The position numbers and the translations under genes are program-made. Of a stretch of 64,000 bases of DNA, positions 52,758 to 61,995 are shown one piece after another. Position 1 is the stretch's first letter; the number at the start of each line of letters is the position of its first letter. The notes below the pieces were generated by a model that saw nothing but the letters and a program-made list of their open reading frames with translations, was not told where the DNA came from and made no database searches. This DNA is from an uncultured Propionimicrobium sp. (lineage in GTDB: Bacteria > Actinomycetota > Actinomycetes > Propionibacteriales > Propionibacteriaceae), in the NCBI GenBank assembly GCA_946221385.1, contig CAMIGX010000001.1, forward strand, positions 124,001 through 188,000. Direction: 5' to 3'.

Positions 52758-53402
52758 TCAGGCCTCCTTGCGTTCGGTCTTGGCTGCCTGGGCAGCGTCC
52801 ACATCTTGCGCCTTCGCCTCGAGAGCTTCAGCCTCAGCAGCCTTGACGTCAGCCTGCTTGGCTTGCTCCTTCTTGACGTCAGCGGCCTTCTTGTCGGCGG
52901 CTTCGACGTCAGCAGCCTTGGACTTGTTGGCAGCCTTGGTCTTGGCTTCGGTAGCTGGCTTGACGGCGGGCTTGGCCTCGGCCTTCTTGGCAGCTGGCTT
53001 GACGGCTTCTGGCTCCTCGCGGGGCTCGACGACCACGGTGATGTGGCTGCCGCGCTTGTAGATGCGGCTGGCCGAACCCTTGGCCCGCGGACGGATGCGA
53101 CGCAGCGTCACACCTTCGTCCACGAAAGCCTGCGAGATGTACAGATCGTCCGCGCGCAGCGCTTCGGTGTTCTCAGCGTTAGCGACAGCAGAGGCGACGA
53201 CCTTGTAGACCGGCTCGCTAGCGGCTTGCGGGGCGAACTTCAGCGTGGCCAGGGCGTCATTGACGTCCATGCCGCGCACCAGGTCGACCACTCGGCGCAC
53301 CTTGGTGGGGCTCATTCGCACGTGCTTGGCGATTGCATAAGAGCCAGGCCGATCGCCGAGCAGGGCACTGCGACGGCTGGGTCGCTCGTTAGAGTTGCTC
53401 AT
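52758..53402 (-). CDS. rplV: 50S ribosomal protein L22 with long charged tail
   Basis: A 214-residue L22. Residues 1-127 are the usual protein (YAIAKHVRMSPTKVRRVVDL, LYISQAFVDEGVTLRRIRPR, GSHITVVVEPRE). The last 85 or so residues are almost entirely Lys, Ala, Glu and Asp in AAKK/AAEA-like runs, predicted helical or disordered. Tails of this kind occur in some actinobacterial L22; this one is long. Confidence 0.96.
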   Translation of the reverse strand: MSNSNERPSRRSALLGDRPGSYAIAKHVRMSPTKVRRVVDLVRGMDVNDALATLKFAPQAASEPVYKVVASAVANAENTEALRADDLYISQAFVDEGVTLRRIRPRAKGSASRIYKRGSHITVVVEPREEPEAVKPAAKKAEAKPAVKPATEAKTKAANKSKAADVEAADKKAADVKKEQAKQADVKAAEAEALEAKAQDVDAAQAAKTERKEA

Positions 53403-53431
53403 TTTTCAATCAGTTCCTTCTCACCGACGCG

Positions 53432-53713
53432 TCAGCGGCGGCGGCTCTTCTTGTCGTCCTTCACGTGGCCCTTGAAAGTACGCGTGGGCGCGAACTCGCC
53501 GAGCTTGTGACCGATCATGGCCTCAGTGACGAACACCGGGACATGCTTGCGTCCGTCGTGCACGGCCAGCGTGTGGCCGAGCATGTCGGGAGTGATCATC
53601 GAGCGGCGCGACCAGGTCTTGATGACATTGTGCGTGCCCTTCTCGTTCTGCGCGTCGATCTTCTTTTGCAAATGATCGTCGACGAAGGGACCCTTCTTCA
53701 GACTGCGTGGCAT
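53432..53713 (-). CDS. rpsS: 30S ribosomal protein S19
   Basis: A 93-residue S19: MPRSLKKGPFVDDHLQKKID, RRSMITPDMLGHTLAVHDGR, HVPVFVTEAMIGHKLGEFAP. Normal length. Confidence 0.98.
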   Translation of the reverse strand: MPRSLKKGPFVDDHLQKKIDAQNEKGTHNVIKTWSRRSMITPDMLGHTLAVHDGRKHVPVFVTEAMIGHKLGEFAPTRTFKGHVKDDKKSRRR

Positions 53714-53729
53714 TGTTCAGGCTCCCCTA

Positions 53730-54566
53730 TCAGCGCTTCTTGCCGGTCTTACGGCGGCGGACGATCATGGCGTTGCTCGCCTTGTTCTTCTTACGGGTGC
53801 GACCCTCGGGCTTACCCCACGGGCTAACCGGGTGACGGCCACCAGAGGTACGACCCTCACCACCACCGTGCGGGTGGTCGTGCGGGTTCATGACCACACC
53901 ACGCACGGTCGGGCGGACACCCTTCCAACGCATGCGGCCGGCCTTGCCCCAGTTGATGTTTGCTTGCTCAGCGTTGCCGACGGTGCCGACGGTCGCGCGG
54001 CAGCGGACGTCAACCATCCGCATCTCACCCGACGGCATGCGCAGCGTGGCGAAACGGCCTTCACGTGCGACCAGCTGAATAGCCGAGCCAGCCGAACGGC
54101 CAAGCTTCGCGCCACCACCGGGACGCAGTTCGACGGCGTGCACCGTCGTACCGACCGGGATGTTGCGCAGCGCCAGGTTGTTGCCCGGCTTGATGTCGGC
54201 TTCAGCGCCGGCCATCACCTGCGCACCCTGGGTCAGACCCTGCGGGGCGATAATGTAGCGCTTCTCGCCATCGGCGTAGTGCAGCAGCGCGATGCGGGCG
54301 GTGCGGTTGGGGTCGTACTCGATGTGAGCGACCTTGGCCGGCACGCCGTCCTTGTCATAGCGCTTGAAATCGATGATCCGGTACGCCTGCTTGTGACCGC
54401 CACCGATGTGGCGGGTGGTCACGCGGCCAGCGTTGTTACGGCCACCGGTCTTCGGCTTAGCGACGACCAGCGACTTCTCCGGAGTCGAGCGGGTGACCTC
54501 AGCGAAGTCGGACACGCTCGCGCCACGACGACCCGGGGTCGTCGGCTTGTACTTGCGAATAGCCAT
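53730..54566 (-). CDS. rplB: 50S ribosomal protein L2
   Basis: A 278-residue L2: MAIRKYKPTTPGRRGASVSD, RRRTIGGGHKQAYR-type region (TRHIGGGHKQAYRIIDFKRY), and the peptidyl-transferase-near GVVMNPHDHPHGGGEGRTSG. The ATG at 54566 has GAGGCAACC upstream; a longer frame into rplW is rejected. Confidence 0.98.
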   Translation of the reverse strand: MAIRKYKPTTPGRRGASVSDFAEVTRSTPEKSLVVAKPKTGGRNNAGRVTTRHIGGGHKQAYRIIDFKRYDKDGVPAKVAHIEYDPNRTARIALLHYADGEKRYIIAPQGLTQGAQVMAGAEADIKPGNNLALRNIPVGTTVHAVELRPGGGAKLGRSAGSAIQLVAREGRFATLRMPSGEMRMVDVRCRATVGTVGNAEQANINWGKAGRMRWKGVRPTVRGVVMNPHDHPHGGGEGRTSGGRHPVSPWGKPEGRTRKKNKASNAMIVRRRKTGKKR

Positions 54567-54597
54567 GAGGTTGCCTCCTCGGAATGTCTCGGTCGGC

Positions 54598-54903
54598 TCA
54601 GTTAGCGCCGAAGATGTCGATACGGTCACCCTCCGCGACACTGACGATGGCGCGCTTGGTGTCGACGCGCTTGCCAGTGCCGAAGCGGGTACGGCGGGAC
54701 TTGCCCTGCCGGTTCATTGTGTTGACCGAGGTCACGCGGACACCGAAGATCTGCTCCACGGCGATCTTGATCTCGGTCTTGTTGGCCTTCGGGGCGACGA
54801 TGAAGGTGTACTTGTTTTCCTCCATCAGCCCGTAGCTCTTCTCAGAGACGACCGGGGCGATCAGAATGTCGCGCGGGTCGCGGATCTTGCCGTTGACGCT
54901 CAT
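54598..54903 (-). CDS. rplW: 50S ribosomal protein L23
   Basis: A 101-residue L23: DPRDILIAPVVSEKSYGLME, KYTFIVAPKANKTEIKIAVE. Docking site for trigger factor and SRP at the exit tunnel. Overlaps rplD by four bases. Confidence 0.97.
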   Translation of the reverse strand: MSVNGKIRDPRDILIAPVVSEKSYGLMEENKYTFIVAPKANKTEIKIAVEQIFGVRVTSVNTMNRQGKSRRTRFGTGKRVDTKRAIVSVAEGDRIDIFGAN

Positions 54904-55685
54904 TCGGCGGCCTCCTCGGCTTGGTCTTTCTTAGCAGCGCGAGTCGACTTGGCGGCCGGGGTGGCAGCCTCGAGCTCGGCAGCTTCGCTTTCGGTAGCGA
55001 CGGCCTTGACGGCCTTGCCCTTGACCGGGCCAGCGATGAATGCGTCCAAGGCATCCTTGCTGAACACGACCGCGTCGGAAACGACGATGTCATAGGCATT
55101 CAACTGATCAGCAGCCAGCACGTGCACACCAGGCAGGTTGCGCAGCGACAGCCACGAGATCTCGTCAGCACGATCGAGCACGCACAAGACGCGCTTGAAT
55201 TCACCGAGGCCAGCCAAGCGCTGGGCGGCGTCCTTGGTGGACGGCGCATCGCCGCTGACGAAGCTGTCGACGACGAAGACCAGGTCTTCACGAGCCCGAT
55301 CGCTCAGCGCGCCACGGACCGCAGCCTGGATCATCTTCTTCGGAGTGCGCTGGGCATAGCCGTGCGGGGTCGGGCCGTGCACGATGCCACCGCCAGTCCA
55401 CTGCGGCGCACGAGTCGAGCCCTGACGAGCGCGGCCGGTGCCCTTTTGACGCCACGGCTTCTTGCCGCCACCGGAGACCTCGGAACGGGTCTTGGTGTCG
55501 TGGGTGCCCTGGCGAGCCGCAGCCTGCTGAGCAACGACGACCTGGTGGATCAGCGGCACATTGGTCTGCACGTTGAACAGTTCGCCGGGTAGCTCAGCGG
55601 TGCCGGTCTTCTTGCCATTGGCGCCGATGACGTCGACATTCTTGGCCTTGCCCAGGCCATCTGGGTTCATCACAGTCTCGCTCAC
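54900..55685 (-). CDS. rplD: 50S ribosomal protein L4
   Basis: A 261-residue L4: tunnel loop TRSEVSGGGKKPWRQKGTGR, and SLRNLPGVHVLAADQLNAYD. An Ala/Glu/Lys-rich tail of about 40 residues follows the core. L4 autoregulates S10 operons in some bacteria. Overlaps both neighbours by four bases. Confidence 0.97.
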   Translation of the reverse strand: MSETVMNPDGLGKAKNVDVIGANGKKTGTAELPGELFNVQTNVPLIHQVVVAQQAAARQGTHDTKTRSEVSGGGKKPWRQKGTGRARQGSTRAPQWTGGGIVHGPTPHGYAQRTPKKMIQAAVRGALSDRAREDLVFVVDSFVSGDAPSTKDAAQRLAGLGEFKRVLCVLDRADEISWLSLRNLPGVHVLAADQLNAYDIVVSDAVVFSKDALDAFIAGPVKGKAVKAVATESEAAELEAATPAAKSTRAAKKDQAEEAAE

Positions 55686-56335
55686 TTCGCCTCACCCTTC
55701 TTGGCAGCGCTCCGCACGACGACCAGCGAACCCTTGTTGCCCGGCACCGCACCGCGGACCAGGATCAGGCCGCGCTCGGCGTCGACCGAGTGCACCAACA
55801 GGTTCTGCACAGTCTTGTTCTCGTTGCCCATCCGACCGGCCATCCGCAGACCCTTCAGGACGCGACCTGGGGTCGAGCAGCCACCGATAGAACCCGGCGC
55901 GCGGTGCTTGCGGTGCACACCATGGCCAGCCTTGAGGCCGCCGAAGCCGTGCCGCTTCATGACACCCGCGGTGCCCTTGCCCTTGGTGACGCCAGTCACG
56001 TCGACGAACTCGCCGCCGGCGAAGACGTCAGCGGTGATCTCTTGGCCCAAGGTGTACTCGCCAGCATTGCTGGTGCGCAGTTCGACCAAGTGGCGACGCG
56101 GGGTGACGCCGGCCTTCTCAAAGTGGCCAGCGGTCGGCTTGTTGACCTTCTTGACCGCACCGAAGCCCATTTGGACCGCGGAGTAGCCGTCGGTCTCGGG
56201 GGTGCGGACCTGGGTGACCACACAAGGGCCAGCCTGAATCACGGTGACCGGAACGACGCGATTGTTGTCGTCCCACAGCTGCGTCATGCCGAGCTTGGTG
56301 CCCAGCACGCCTTTCACATTTCGTTCTTTTGCCAT
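55682..56335 (-). CDS. rplC: 50S ribosomal protein L3
   Basis: A 217-residue L3: VKGVLGTKLGMTQLWDDNNR, GFGGLKAGHGVHRKHRAPGS (the central loop near the peptidyl transferase centre), and GRMGNENKTVQNLLVHSVD. The ATG at 56335 begins MAKERNVKG, 10 bases after rpsJ; a longer frame overlapping rpsJ is rejected. Confidence 0.97.
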   Translation of the reverse strand: MAKERNVKGVLGTKLGMTQLWDDNNRVVPVTVIQAGPCVVTQVRTPETDGYSAVQMGFGAVKKVNKPTAGHFEKAGVTPRRHLVELRTSNAGEYTLGQEITADVFAGGEFVDVTGVTKGKGTAGVMKRHGFGGLKAGHGVHRKHRAPGSIGGCSTPGRVLKGLRMAGRMGNENKTVQNLLVHSVDAERGLILVRGAVPGNKGSLVVVRSAAKKGEAK

Positions 56336-56345
56336 GTCGATTGCC

Positions 56346-56657
56346 TCACGGAAGCTTGATCTCGATGTCGACACCAGCCGGCAGGTCGAGACGCATCAGC
56401 GAATCAACGGTCTTCGGCGTGGGATCGAGAATGTCGATCAGCCGCTTGTGCGTGCGCATCTCGAAATGCTCGCGGCTGTCCTTGTACTTGTGCGGAGAAC
56501 GGATGACACACCACACGTTCTTTTCGGTCGGCAGCGGCACTGGGCCGGCGACCTTGGCACCCGTCCGGGTCACGGTGTCGACGATCTTGCGCGCCGACGA
56601 GTCGATGACCTCGTGGTCATAGGCCCGGAGCCTGATGCGGATCTTCTGTCCCGCCAC
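56346..56657 (-). CDS. rpsJ: 30S ribosomal protein S10
   Basis: A 103-residue S10/NusE: GQKIRIRLRAYDHEVIDSSA, GPVPLPTEKNVWCVIRSPHK, HKRLIDILDPTPKTVDSLMR. Also a transcription antitermination partner of NusB. GTG start with GAAGGA upstream. First gene of the operon. Confidence 0.98.
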   Translation of the reverse strand: MAGQKIRIRLRAYDHEVIDSSARKIVDTVTRTGAKVAGPVPLPTEKNVWCVIRSPHKYKDSREHFEMRTHKRLIDILDPTPKTVDSLMRLDLPAGVDIEIKLP

Positions 56658-57072
56658 GGTAGTTCCTTCTCCTCTGGGCGCCTGACGGCGCCAACTTGCT
56701 TGGGACGCAGCACCGCAGATCCGAAGGCTCTACTGCCTTCTAAATCACCCCGCCAGGGGCACCCGCAGGACTCTCACCCGCGAGAAGGACTCACGATGCT
56801 GTTCTCAAAATCGTCCGTTTTTCGGGGCATTTGCCCTAGTCAACGGCTGTTTCTTCGACCCCCGCGGATGGGCGTGTCGCAGACCCGTCATTCGTCAGCA
56901 ATCTTGGCTGATCGCTGGGCTGCGGCTGGGCCGCTGGAACGGGCAACGAAGCTATCCGCTGCAGGTCTTTCCCTCGTCACGCACCACCGACCTCGTCACT
57001 GCAATTAGCGACTATTCGCGTGGCACCCCCGAAGGAGCAACCTGTCAATAATCGCACGTCGCGGACGCGAGA
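56658..57072 (-). promoter_or_regulatory. Leader and promoter region of the S10 operon
   Basis: A 415-base gene-free stretch between gltX and rpsJ. Near the rpsJ start a hairpin GGCGCC / GGCGCC with a four-base loop (56677-56692) sits just before the ribosome site. A second weaker hairpin AGAAGGCAG...CCTTC lies near 56720-56740. No clear promoter boxes could be fixed by eye. The long leader suits autoregulation, but no known L4 site was recognised. Confidence 0.5.
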
Positions 57073-58554
57073 TCAAATCGAGGCCATGAGCTCATCGCGT
57101 AGCCGTTGGATGCGCGCCAGCGAGGAATCTCTGCCCAAAATCTCCAGCGATTCAAATAGCGGCGGCGAGACCTTTTGACCGCTGATCGCCGTACGCACTG
57201 GGCCAAAAGCGAACTTCGGTTTGATCCCCAACCCTTCGACCAACGCGGCCCGCAGCGCCTGCTCAATTTCGTCGTGTCGCCACTGCTGCACGTCAATGAG
57301 CGCAGCTAGCGCGGCGTCAAGTGTCGTGGCGGCGTCAGGCGGCAGCGTCGCGCGGGCTTCTTCGGTGACCACGATCTGCTCGTCAGTCAATAGCAAGAAT
57401 TCAATCTTGCCGAGCGCTTCGGACAAGGTGACCAGGCGCTCCTTGATCAATGGCGTCGCGACTCGAATGACGTCCAGGGTCCGCTGGTCGGGGTCGACCA
57501 GCTGCCCTTGACCCACGGCATGCTCAATGATCAACTCAGCCAACTCGTCGTCGGGAGTGGCGCGGATGTACATGCCGTTTAGCCAATCCAACTTGCCCAG
57601 GTCGAAGATTGGGCCGACGGTGTTGACTTTCGACCAGTCGAATTCGGCGACGAATTGCTCAAAGGATTGCACCTCGGAGCCTTCATCGACCGGCGGATAG
57701 GCCAACAACTGCAGGAAGTTCAGCAAGGCTTGCGGCAAATAGCCCTGCTCGCGGAACCACATCAATCGGGCCGCAGGATTCTTTCGCTTAGAAATCTTTG
57801 ATTTATCGGTGTTGCGCAACAGCGGCATGTGCGCGAAATCTGGTTCTGGCCAGCCCAGCCACTTATAGAGCAGCCGATGTTTCGGCGTCGAGGAAATCCA
57901 TTCCTCGCCGCGCACCACGGTGGTGATGCCCATCAGGTGGTCGTCGACTACGACGGCCAGGTGATAGGTCGGAAAGCCGTCAGCTTTCAAGATCACCTGA
58001 TCGTCTGGACGGGGCGCCTTGACCTCACCGCGTACTAAATCTTGAAAAGTCAGCTCGACGTCATCAGGAATCAACATCCGAACCACTGGATTTGGCGAAA
58101 AGCCGGGCAGCTGGGCGCGCTGTTCAGCGGTCTTACCCAAGCACAGCCGGTCATAGCCAGTGACTTGTTGCTTCGAGGCCTGCTGCTCGGCGCGCATTTC
58201 AGCTAGTCGATCCGACGAACACCAGCAGTAGTAGGCGTGTCCATCAGCGATCAGCTGTTCAACATAGGGCCGATAGGTGTCCAGCCGTTCAGATTGCTTG
58301 TAAGGCGCATATGGGCCACCCACGGCGGGGGATTCGTCAGGATCCAAACCCAGCCAGGCCAGCGAATCGTAAATCTGCTGCTCTGAGCCCTCAACCAGCC
58401 GGGCCTGATCTGTGTCTTCAATGCGCAGCACGAACTGCCCGCCAGTCTGCTGGGCCCAAGCCTTATCGAACAGCGCCATGTACGCGGTGCCGACGTGGGG
58501 ATCCCCCGTCGGGCTAGGCGCGACGCGGGTACGAGCTGGCTGATTGTTAGTCAC
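57073..58554 (-). CDS. gltX: Glutamate-tRNA ligase
   Basis: Charges tRNA(Glu) with glutamate. A 493-residue class I synthetase: RTRVAPSPTGDPHVGTAYMA (HIGH-type motif), FVLRIEDTDQARLVEGSEQ, KADGFPTYHLAVVVDDHLMG, and KSKISKRKNPAARL (KMSKS-type). The GTG at 58554 gives the normal start; the open frame continues 100 codons upstream without family similarity. A stable hairpin lies five bases before the start codon. Confidence 0.96.
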   Translation of the reverse strand: MTNNQPARTRVAPSPTGDPHVGTAYMALFDKAWAQQTGGQFVLRIEDTDQARLVEGSEQQIYDSLAWLGLDPDESPAVGGPYAPYKQSERLDTYRPYVEQLIADGHAYYCWCSSDRLAEMRAEQQASKQQVTGYDRLCLGKTAEQRAQLPGFSPNPVVRMLIPDDVELTFQDLVRGEVKAPRPDDQVILKADGFPTYHLAVVVDDHLMGITTVVRGEEWISSTPKHRLLYKWLGWPEPDFAHMPLLRNTDKSKISKRKNPAARLMWFREQGYLPQALLNFLQLLAYPPVDEGSEVQSFEQFVAEFDWSKVNTVGPIFDLGKLDWLNGMYIRATPDDELAELIIEHAVGQGQLVDPDQRTLDVIRVATPLIKERLVTLSEALGKIEFLLLTDEQIVVTEEARATLPPDAATTLDAALAALIDVQQWRHDEIEQALRAALVEGLGIKPKFAFGPVRTAISGQKVSPPLFESLEILGRDSSLARIQRLRDELMASI

Positions 58555-58558
58555 GAAC

Positions 58559-58579
58559 GTCCAGCCTACTCGGCTGGAC
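58559..58579 (-). promoter_or_regulatory. Hairpin directly before the gltX start codon
   Basis: Perfect eight-base-pair stem GTCCAGCC / GGCTGGAC with a five-base loop. It occupies the place where a Shine-Dalgarno would be, and none is visible. Either translation is controlled by the stem or the mRNA is leaderless. Confidence 0.55.
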
Positions 58580-58731
58580 TGGTTGATCAGCCGTTGCTGG
58601 TCGACCAGACATTGTGGAGACGGGACTGAGGGCACGCAGCTGACCCAGTTCGCTGATCGCTGAGGGCGCAACCGCCAGCACTGCGCCGCCGATCGCGAGA
58701 CGATAGCTGCATCCCAATTAAGGAGATGACG

Positions 58732-59643
58732 ATGACCCAAGACCTGAAGGCCATCAAGGATAAGGCTGAACAGCTCGCGCTCGATTCCGGCGGCTTCCCC
58801 AAGCAGCAGCAAGAGCCCCCGGGCTTGACCAGCGAAATGAACCCGTTGCCCGACCATGGCGAGCAGACCTGGATCGGGCGTGACCGATTGTCCGGCTTGA
58901 AAGCGCTGATCACTGGCGGCGATTCCGGCATCGGTCGCGCCGTGGCTGTTGCCTACGCAAAAGAAGGCGCTGACGTCGCCATCAACTATCTGCCCGAAGA
59001 GCAGTCTGACGCTGAGGATGTCAAGAAATTCGTTGAGTCGGTCGGTCGTAAGTGCGTCCTGCTGCCAGCGGATCTACGCGACGAGGACGCGGCGCGCAAG
59101 GTCGTCGATGACGCAGCAGACCAACTCGGCGGGCTGAACATCGTGGTCAACAATGCTGGTTTCCAATGGGCTCGACGTGAGCCGGCTGGCCTGGCGGGCG
59201 TGCAGACCGAGGAGCTCAAGCAGGTCTACGAGACCAATATTTACGCTATGTTTTGGGTCTCCCAGCAGGCTTTGAAATATCTCGCTGACGGCGACTCGAT
59301 CATCAACGTCAGTTCGATTCAGGCCTATGACCCGTCTCCGAGCTTGATCGACTACGCCTCCACTAAGGCCGCGATCAACAATTTCACCGTCAACCTGGCA
59401 ACCGAGCTCGGCCCGAAGGGCATTCGGGTCAATGCGGTCGCGCCCGGACCGATCTGGACGCCGCTGCAGCCGGCGACCAAGGACGGCGAGACCATGCCCG
59501 AATTCGGCGCCGACACTCCCCTGGGCCGCGCCGGGCAGCCGTCCGAATTGGCTGGCGCCTTTGTCTATCTGGCCAGTCCGTCAGAGGCCTCCTATGTCAC
59601 GGCCACCGTGATTGGCGTCACCGGCGGCAAGCCAGTCTTCTGA
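58732..59643 (+). CDS. Short-chain dehydrogenase, general-stress type
   Basis: A 303-residue SDR. A 45-residue N-terminal extension (QQQEPPGLTSEMNPLPDHGE) leads to the NAD(P) motif ALITGGDSGIGRAVAVAYAK, NNAG, Ser in INVSSIQAYDPS and the YxxxK pair in YASTKAAINNF. This long form matches YhdF/YhxD-like oxidoreductases of the general stress response; substrate unknown. The ATG at 58732 has AAGGAG at good distance; an ATG at 58726 touches the ribosome site and is less likely. Confidence 0.9.
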   Translation: MTQDLKAIKDKAEQLALDSGGFPKQQQEPPGLTSEMNPLPDHGEQTWIGRDRLSGLKALITGGDSGIGRAVAVAYAKEGADVAINYLPEEQSDAEDVKKFVESVGRKCVLLPADLRDEDAARKVVDDAADQLGGLNIVVNNAGFQWARREPAGLAGVQTEELKQVYETNIYAMFWVSQQALKYLADGDSIINVSSIQAYDPSPSLIDYASTKAAINNFTVNLATELGPKGIRVNAVAPGPIWTPLQPATKDGETMPEFGADTPLGRAGQPSELAGAFVYLASPSEASYVTATVIGVTGGKPVF

Positions 59644-59656
59644 TTCAACTGCGACT

Positions 59657-59693
59657 AGGCGGGTCTAGACGTTCGGCGTCTGGCCCGCCTTTT
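59657..59693 (+). terminator. Terminator of the SDR gene, overlapping the gtrA 3' end
   Basis: Stem AGGCGGG / CCCGCCT with inner AGACG / CGTCT pairs, then TTTTC. It begins 14 bases past the SDR stop codon. The right part of the hairpin encodes the last residues of the convergent gtrA gene, so the same bases serve both. Confidence 0.85.
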
Positions 59694-60144
59694 CGTCGGA
59701 GAGCCCCTGCTTTTTGGCTATCGCATTAGTGTTTTCACTGCCTCGGAAGACGACGAATTTCCACCACAAGAATTCCAAGACGAAATTCAAGACCATCGTC
59801 ACGGCTTTGATTAGATAATCTTGGATGCCCGCGTCCGCAGCCAATTGTCCCAACCAGGCCGTCAGTGGAATGAAAATCGCATAGAATAGCGCGACCTTTA
59901 GCATAGCGATCGGCACATTATTCGCTGATCGGAAGGTATAACGCCGATTCAACGTGAAATTGTAAATTACCGATAACGTGATCGAAATGACGTGCATCCA
60001 GTCATAACTGAGCGAGCTGAAGCGCTCCAGCAGCACGAAGACCACCAATTCGACGATGCCGGCAGACAATGACAGCAACGTGAATTTCAACGCCTGCACG
60101 CCAGTCTGCCGGGCTTGACTAGGCCCTGTTTGTACCGAACTCAT
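59665..60144 (-). CDS. GtrA family membrane protein
   Basis: A 159-residue protein with four predicted membrane helices (near LSLSAGIVELVVFVLLERF, VISITLSVIYNFTLNRRYTF, VALFYAIFIPLTAWLG, VTMVLNFVLEFLWWKFVVF). NFTLNRRYTF and the WWKFVVF end are GtrA signatures; the family helps flip polyprenyl-linked sugars. Its ATG overlaps the kinase stop codon (ATGA), which ties it to the kinase transcript; the functional link is not evident. Confidence 0.85.
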   Translation of the reverse strand: MSSVQTGPSQARQTGVQALKFTLLSLSAGIVELVVFVLLERFSSLSYDWMHVISITLSVIYNFTLNRRYTFRSANNVPIAMLKVALFYAIFIPLTAWLGQLAADAGIQDYLIKAVTMVLNFVLEFLWWKFVVFRGSENTNAIAKKQGLSDEKAGQTPNV

Positions 60145-61769
60145 GAGTCCGCCCCTTGATTTGCACACAGCTCGTCACGCACATAGGCGAGCTTCTTGAA
60201 GATCGCCTTATTTTGTTTATGGACGTCATTGAAGGCACCAAACATCTTGTCGTATACGCACCGATTCGCCGGATTCGGTTCGTAGCTCGACGCGAGGGCC
60301 ACCAAATCTGCAGCTTGATCCAGGCTGCGCAGCCCACCCAGTCCGACCGCTGCCACCAAGGCGGCGCCCACCGCGCCGACATCTTGCGGATGCTCGACGA
60401 CGTCCACGCCGCGGCCGAGCACGTCAGCCAAGATCTGCGAGGTCACCGCAGAAAGCGCACCACCGCCGACCAGCCGAACCCGCTGACTGGTCTTGATCTT
60501 CTTATCTTGAATTTCCAGCATCCAGCGCAGGTGATAACAAATGCCTTCGATGACGGCGCGTAACATTTCAGTCTTTCCGGTGCCTAATGAAAGCCCAATG
60601 AAATTCCCGCGCGCATTTGGATCTTCAAAAGGACAACGATTGCCATGCAACCAAGGCGTAAATAGCATTCCGCCAGCTCCAGGCGGCGCTTTAGCGATGA
60701 CTTCCGATAGATAGTCATAGAGACTTCGATAGAGGCCCTCTTGATGTTGGGTGACGTCAACCCGCGATAAATAGATATCGATTTCGTCTAATGCCAGATG
60801 GTCGCGCACCCATTCCAGACATTTTCCGGCCGTCTCTAGCTCAGCGAAATAGTTATAGCGTCCGGGTACGGCACCGACGATCGCAGCGATCATCGCATTG
60901 GTGTCGACTACTGGCTTGTCGACGACCGTCGAAACCCATCCAGAGGTGCCGATATAGACGTGGGTGTCCTGCACCGACGTCGCGCCCGCGCCGACACCAA
61001 TCAATGCGGAATCGCCACCGCCAGAGAACACCGGCACTCCTGCCGGCACCCCCAATTCCTGCGCCGGACCGGGCAACAGCGGACCCACTGCGTCAGTTGA
61101 TTTCACGATCTGCGGCATGTGCTGCGGATCGACGTGCAGCATCTTCAACATTTCGGGGCTAAAGCGGGGCTGCTCGGCATGCACGTCATAGAGCAAGGTC
61201 GCGAACGCTGAATCCTCGCTCATTGCGGCCTCGCCGGTCATCCGCGCCACGATGGCGTCCTTCACGTCCAACCATTTGTGCCCGCGGGCGAATTCGTCAG
61301 GTTCATGCCGGCGCAGCCAGTGATATTTCCACACCGGATCTTTGACTGACGCAGCGACCGCACCGGTATGCCGCAGCGAGCGCAGCAGCGTGGCGACATT
61401 GACCCCGGCCACCCGGGGCCACTGACCGGCGATTTCGCGCAGCTCCCGACCGGCGCGTTGATCCATGTAGCTCATCGAACGATGCACCGGACGCAATTGC
61501 TCGTCGACCAGGATCATTGATTGCAACTGGGAACAGAAACTGATTCCAGCCAGCTGTGCTATCTGCTCTGGGCAGCGTTGCGCGATAGCGCTGGTGGTTT
61601 GGCACATTGCGGTCCACCAGTCGTCTGGGTCTTGCTCGACGCCGCCGTCCGGCAAGACATAGATCGGATAGCTGGCCGATTCAGAATCCAATTTGACGAT
61701 GGCATCTGCGATGTCGAACAGGCAGGTCTTGACCCCTGTGGTGCCGATGTCGTACGCGATGATGATCAC
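60141..61769 (-). CDS. FGGY-family carbohydrate kinase
   Basis: A 542-residue kinase of the xylulokinase/gluconokinase class. N-terminal AYDIGTTGVKTCLFDIADAI, sugar-binding SYMDQRAGRELREI, the ATP-domain GGGDSALIGVGAGATSVQDT and YIGTSGWVS, and VRLVGGGALSAVTSQILADV near the end. The GTG at 61769 has GGGAGG seven bases upstream. It diverges from an aminotransferase-aldolase pair across about 225 bases, so it probably acts on the same compound. Substrate unknown; xylulose is only one possibility. Confidence 0.88.
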   Translation of the reverse strand: MIIIAYDIGTTGVKTCLFDIADAIVKLDSESASYPIYVLPDGGVEQDPDDWWTAMCQTTSAIAQRCPEQIAQLAGISFCSQLQSMILVDEQLRPVHRSMSYMDQRAGRELREIAGQWPRVAGVNVATLLRSLRHTGAVAASVKDPVWKYHWLRRHEPDEFARGHKWLDVKDAIVARMTGEAAMSEDSAFATLLYDVHAEQPRFSPEMLKMLHVDPQHMPQIVKSTDAVGPLLPGPAQELGVPAGVPVFSGGGDSALIGVGAGATSVQDTHVYIGTSGWVSTVVDKPVVDTNAMIAAIVGAVPGRYNYFAELETAGKCLEWVRDHLALDEIDIYLSRVDVTQHQEGLYRSLYDYLSEVIAKAPPGAGGMLFTPWLHGNRCPFEDPNARGNFIGLSLGTGKTEMLRAVIEGICYHLRWMLEIQDKKIKTSQRVRLVGGGALSAVTSQILADVLGRGVDVVEHPQDVGAVGAALVAAVGLGGLRSLDQAADLVALASSYEPNPANRCVYDKMFGAFNDVHKQNKAIFKKLAYVRDELCANQGADS

Positions 61770-61995
61770 TGCGCGCCTCCCGCATTGCTGCCCAACCACT
61801 GGCGATTCGACGTTGAATCGTCGGGCGTCGGCTCGTCATTGAGCTGGCGATCTTTAGGCTCATCGAGCATTTTAACCTCCCGCCTGGCCGTCTAGCAGGC
61901 AGGTCGATAGAGTGGCTATCAGGGCGCACGGATCCAATGACGAATTCAGCGGCCTTTTCGAAGTTCAGCCAAGCACGTGGACGAGGGTGACAGTG

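Noticed and set aside
51850..53061. A 403-codon plus-strand frame opposite rpsC and rplV
   Set aside because: Antisense to conserved ribosomal genes; Ala/Ser/Arg-rich low-complexity product with no motif.
54566..54641. An N-terminal extension of L2 into rplW
   Set aside because: The extension is out of frame with rplW, has no similarity to L2, and the ATG at 54566 gives the standard MAIRKYKPT start.
57073..58857. A 594-residue version of GltX
   Set aside because: The added 100 N-terminal codons show no synthetase similarity and overlap the upstream region of the SDR gene; the GTG at 58554 gives the family's normal start.
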